This document shows positions 61,682 to 64,000 of a stretch of 64,000 nucleotides of DNA, in pieces. The position numbers and the translations under genes are program-made. The stretch spans positions 186,001 to 250,000 of the forward strand of contig JABARH010000010.1 in NCBI GenBank assembly GCA_019187665.1, given 5' to 3'. The notes beneath the pieces are model-generated. The model was not told the origin of the DNA. It searched no databases and worked only from the letters and a program-made list of their open reading frames with translations. The first letter of the stretch is position 1. Each line of letters opens with the position of its first letter. The stretch is from Anaerolineales bacterium. GTDB taxonomy: Bacteria > Chloroflexota > Anaerolineae > Anaerolineales > Villigracilaceae.

Positions 61682-62644
61682 ATGCTCCGCTCTCTTTTGA
61701 TTTATCTTTCCAAAGCCCAATGGGCGCAGCGGGTCGTCACCGGCTGGCCGCTTGCATGGAAGGCGGCTTCCCGTTTTATTGCCGGTGAACAGGCGGAAGA
61801 CGCCATTCGCGTCGTCCGGGAGTTGAACGCCCGGGGAATCAATGTCACGCTCGATCATCTCGGCGAACATACCTCCACGATGGATGAGGCGGCTCAATCC
61901 ACGGATGAGATTCTCGCGGTTTTGGATGCGATTGACCGCGCGGATATTCGCGCCAATGTTTCGATCAAACTGACGCAGATCGGTATGGGGTTGGATGAGA
62001 CGGTCTGCCGCGATAACCTGAGGCGCATCCTTGCCCGCGCCAAAGAGCGCAAAAACTTCATCCGTATTGATATCGAAGACACACCCTACACCGATACAAC
62101 CCTCGCCACCTACCAGGCCATGCTCGACCTCGGTTACACCGGCGACACCTTTGGCATGGCGCTCCAATCCTACCTGTTCCGTTCCGAAGCAGACATGAAG
62201 AATCTGCTGGCCGGGCAGATGCGCGTCCGCTTGGTAAAGGGCGCCTACAATGAGCCGCCGGATAAGGCATTCCCTAAAAAGGCGGATGTGGACGCTAATT
62301 ATGACTTGTTGGCCAAAATGATGATGGATGCCTCGCTGGCTGGGCGATCCGCGTTGAGTGAGGACGGGCGCATCCCGCCGATTCCGGCCATTGCCACGCA
62401 TGACGAGAAACGAATCGAGTTTGCCGAATCGTATGCGAACAAGGTGAATCTTCCGAAAGGCGGTATGGAGTTTCAAATGCTCTACGGCATTCGCCGCGAC
62501 ATGCAGGAGAAATTAGTGCAAAATGGATATCCGGTGCGCGTCTATGTTCCATTTGGCAGGCATTGGTATCCATATTTCATGCGCCGTCTTGCAGAACGCC
62601 CGGCGAATATCTGGTTCTTTCTCTCTAATTTGTTCCGGGGTTGA
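61682..62644 (+). CDS. putA: Proline dehydrogenase
   Basis: A 320-residue monofunctional PRODH flavoenzyme (proline to pyrroline-5-carboxylate). Motifs of the barrel include LDHLGEHTSTMDEA, NVSIKLTQIG, IRIDIEDTPYTD, MALQSYLFRSEADM, RLVKGAYNEPPDKAFPKK and the end RVYVPFGRHWYPYFMRRLAERPAN, which carries the Arg pair for proline. It is joined in pathway to pruA at 13719-15359. AAGGA lies 9 nt before the ATG. The gene ends at a terminator. Confidence 0.95.
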   Translation: MLRSLLIYLSKAQWAQRVVTGWPLAWKAASRFIAGEQAEDAIRVVRELNARGINVTLDHLGEHTSTMDEAAQSTDEILAVLDAIDRADIRANVSIKLTQIGMGLDETVCRDNLRRILARAKERKNFIRIDIEDTPYTDTTLATYQAMLDLGYTGDTFGMALQSYLFRSEADMKNLLAGQMRVRLVKGAYNEPPDKAFPKKADVDANYDLLAKMMMDASLAGRSALSEDGRIPPIPAIATHDEKRIEFAESYANKVNLPKGGMEFQMLYGIRRDMQEKLVQNGYPVRVYVPFGRHWYPYFMRRLAERPANIWFFLSNLFRG

Positions 62645-62666
62645 GGTATACAGGTGCATGCATATA

Positions 62667-62704
62667 CAGGTACACCGGTCACGCAGACTGGTGTGCCTGT
62701 TTTA
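62667..62704 (+). terminator. Terminator of the proline dehydrogenase gene
   Basis: A 14-bp stem CAGGTACACCGGTC / GACTGGTGTGCCTG (two G-U type positions) with a 5-nt loop and then TTTTATTTTT. Confidence 0.85.
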
Positions 62705-62734
62705 TTTTTCGTCTGGATGAGCGCCTGCCTGCGC

Positions 62735-62740
62735 TATAAT
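62735..62740 (+). promoter_or_regulatory. TATAAT box of a leaderless short-chain dehydrogenase gene
   Basis: TATAAT ends 7 nt before the ATG at 62748 (TATAATTCATTCCATG), nearly identical to the VanW gene start at 23264-23279. No ribosome site is present. Confidence 0.7.
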
Positions 62741-62747
62741 TCATTCC

Positions 62748-63467
62748 ATGTCCCACCCTCTCGCCCTCGTGACCGGCGCCGCGCACCGTCTCGGCAGGGA
62801 ATTTGCCCTCGCCCTTGCCCGCATGGGATTCTCCATCGGCCTGCACTATCACAACTCCGCGCAGGAGGCGGATCGGACAAAGCGGGAGGTCGAAGCGCTG
62901 GGCGTCTCTGTCTGCCTTTTGCGCGCGGATCTATCACGGCCCGACGAGATCGCCAGTTTGTTTGACGGCGTTCGCGGATTCGATGCGCCGCTCAAGGTGT
63001 TGGTCAATTCGGCGGCGGTGATGACGGTTGGGCATCCGCGCGATTTGAAGGTGGAGGATTGGGACGCCGCCCTCGACCTCAACCTGCGCGCGCCGTTTTT
63101 GATATCGCAGGAGGCCGCCAGGTTGATGACGGACGGCGGATTGATCGTCAACGTGAGCGACATCGGCGCGAACAAAGCCTGGAGCCGCTATCCCTCCTAC
63201 ACTGTCAGCAAGTCCGCGCTCGAGTCGTTGACGAAGGTACTCGCGCGCGCGTTCGCCCCCGCGATCCGCGTCAACGCCATCGCGCCGGGCCTCGTCTTGA
63301 AATCGGAGGTGGTGACGCCCGAAGAGTGGACGCGCCTCGTGGATAGACTCCCGCTCAAACGTCCCGCGCGAGGCGAGGAGATCGCGTCCGCGCTGGAGTT
63401 TTTGGTTAAGAACGAATACGTCACAGGACAGACGATTGTCGTGGACGGGGGATATTCGCTGGTGTAG
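62748..63467 (+). CDS. Short-chain dehydrogenase (pteridine reductase/FolM-like)
   Basis: A 239-residue SDR. The cofactor motif TGAAHRLG (residues 9-16) with the Arg typical of pteridine reductases and FolM-type NADPH enzymes, NSAAVMT, then active-site Ser in VNVSDIGA and YTVSK (Tyr/Lys). It ends with GQTIVVDGGYSLV. It might reduce dihydrofolate or another pteridine, but other SDR substrates are possible. It has its own TATAAT promoter and no clear partner gene. Confidence 0.88.
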   Translation: MSHPLALVTGAAHRLGREFALALARMGFSIGLHYHNSAQEADRTKREVEALGVSVCLLRADLSRPDEIASLFDGVRGFDAPLKVLVNSAAVMTVGHPRDLKVEDWDAALDLNLRAPFLISQEAARLMTDGGLIVNVSDIGANKAWSRYPSYTVSKSALESLTKVLARAFAPAIRVNAIAPGLVLKSEVVTPEEWTRLVDRLPLKRPARGEEIASALEFLVKNEYVTGQTIVVDGGYSLV

Positions 63468-63497
63468 TTGGCGGACGCGCGGGCGTAGGCGCGGAGA

Positions 63498-63692
63498 CAA
63501 GTAGACACGTACACATGTACACACGTACACATGTACACACGTACCATGTACACACGTACACACGTAGACACGTACACACGTACACACGTACCACTGATCA
63601 CCAACCACCAACCATCAACCACCAACCACCAACCACCAACCATCAACCATCAACCACCAACCATCAACCACCAACCACCAACCACCAACCAC
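63498..63692. repeat. Octamer (ACACGTAC) and heptamer (CCAACCA) tracts
   Basis: 63498-63590 carries ten or more 8-nt units (ACACGTAC / ACATGTAC), the inverse of the units at 55014-55085. A short GATCACT-like join leads to about 13 CCACCAA/CCATCAA heptamers (63598-63692) ending just upstream of the next gene. Confidence 0.94.
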
Positions 63693-63704
63693 TGGAGCAT
63701 TCCC

Positions 63705-64000
63705 ATGTCCGAACTTACCGATCTTGCTGAAAAACTAAAATCCGAAGGCGAGCGTTTTGTCTCATTCTTCAGCGATTTGACGGAAGCCCAATGGCAGACC
63801 GACGTATACACCGAAGGCGAAGTCTGGTCGGTGCGCAATGTGCTTTCGCATTTCGTTACGTCGGAGCGCGCGCTAGTGAAACTCTTTGAGGAGATTCGCA
63901 AAGGCGGCGCGGGCGTGACGGATGATTTCTCGATTGACCGATACAACACACGCCAGCAGGAAAAGACGAAAGAACTAACCCCGCAGGAATTGCTGGAGCA
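63705..64000 (+). CDS. DinB/ClbS-type helical protein, N-terminal part (cut by window end)
   Basis: Ninety-eight codons are visible: LTDLAEKLKSEGERFVSFFSDLTEAQWQTDVY then GEVWSVRNVLSHFVTSERALVKLFEEI, the four-helix DinB-like pattern with a conserved His (LSHFV) that often binds metal. The ATG at 63705 follows TGGAG. Some DinB-like proteins act on thiols or damaged compounds; the role here is unknown. Confidence 0.75.
   Translation, partial: MSELTDLAEKLKSEGERFVSFFSDLTEAQWQTDVYTEGEVWSVRNVLSHFVTSERALVKLFEEIRKGGAGVTDDFSIDRYNTRQQEKTKELTPQELLE

Overview
The window is GC-rich, densely packed DNA from a free-living bacterium, most likely an uncultured member of the Chloroflexota (class Anaerolineae). 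That assignment is inferred from gene content: fused ECF-transporter ATPases, VanW- and LCP-type envelope proteins, an F420 pathway, menaquinone genes and multihaem cytochromes. No rRNA or other decisive marker lies in the window. About 55 protein genes were supported, two of them cut by the window ends, plus one SRP RNA. No tRNA, rRNA, CRISPR array, IS transposase or prophage was seen.

Layout. 1-4146: electron-transfer genes (an octahaem tetrathionate-reductase-family cytochrome, a second cytochrome with an ArsR regulator, and a collagen-like hexahaem lipoprotein). 4419-6776: pseudouridine synthase, CBS-ACT protein, histidine phosphatase. 6153-13642: one long leftward run with rarA, a HAD phosphatase, a membrane protein and a two-subunit CoA transferase split by a hydrolase gene. 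13719-16107: pruA, then a thioredoxin-like lipoprotein gene whose first active-site Cys codon is an in-frame TGA followed by a SECIS-like hairpin. 16996-20555: a complete ECF transporter (fused A1-A2, S, T). 20588-27546: a PD-(D/E)XK/DUF5655-like protein, an amine-oxidase-type flavoprotein, and envelope genes. 27708-33809: paralogous membrane proteins, SRP RNA, rnc and smc. 33855-39830: a lone molybdenum-hydroxylase FAD subunit, an acyltransferase, an ECF sigma factor with its LysM-bearing membrane partner, and a thioesterase. 39988-45175: ubiE/menG, a PAS-UbiA prenyltransferase fusion, an F420-type oxidoreductase, cofC and cofD. 45172-51423: a type III-like modification/restriction pair. 51504-54933: more F420 genes (FbiB-C-like nitroreductase, PPOX protein, cofE, F420:NADPH reductase). 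55093-59652: zinc-ribbon protein, membrane NACHT-HEAT protein and ssnA in one operon. 59826-64000: a beta-lactamase-fold protein, proline dehydrogenase (partner of pruA), a short-chain dehydrogenase and a DinB-like fragment.

How the genes work together. cofC, cofD, cofE, the nitroreductase and the F420:NADPH reductase supply and reduce coenzyme F420, and the LLM and PPOX proteins probably use it. PRODH and PruA would convert proline to glutamate. ssnA and the candidate selenoprotein point to selenium use. The sigma-factor pair and the LysM, VanW and LCP proteins concern envelope sensing or maintenance.

The most unusual feature is the repeat content. Short palindromes with different arms but a constant TRAA centre lie just downstream of stop codons and have expanded into three tandem arrays. 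Heptanucleotide tracts and larger inverted-repeat elements fill many intergenic regions. Several of these repeats sit in frame inside genes (res, cofE, cofD, the nitroreductase and the FAD subunit).
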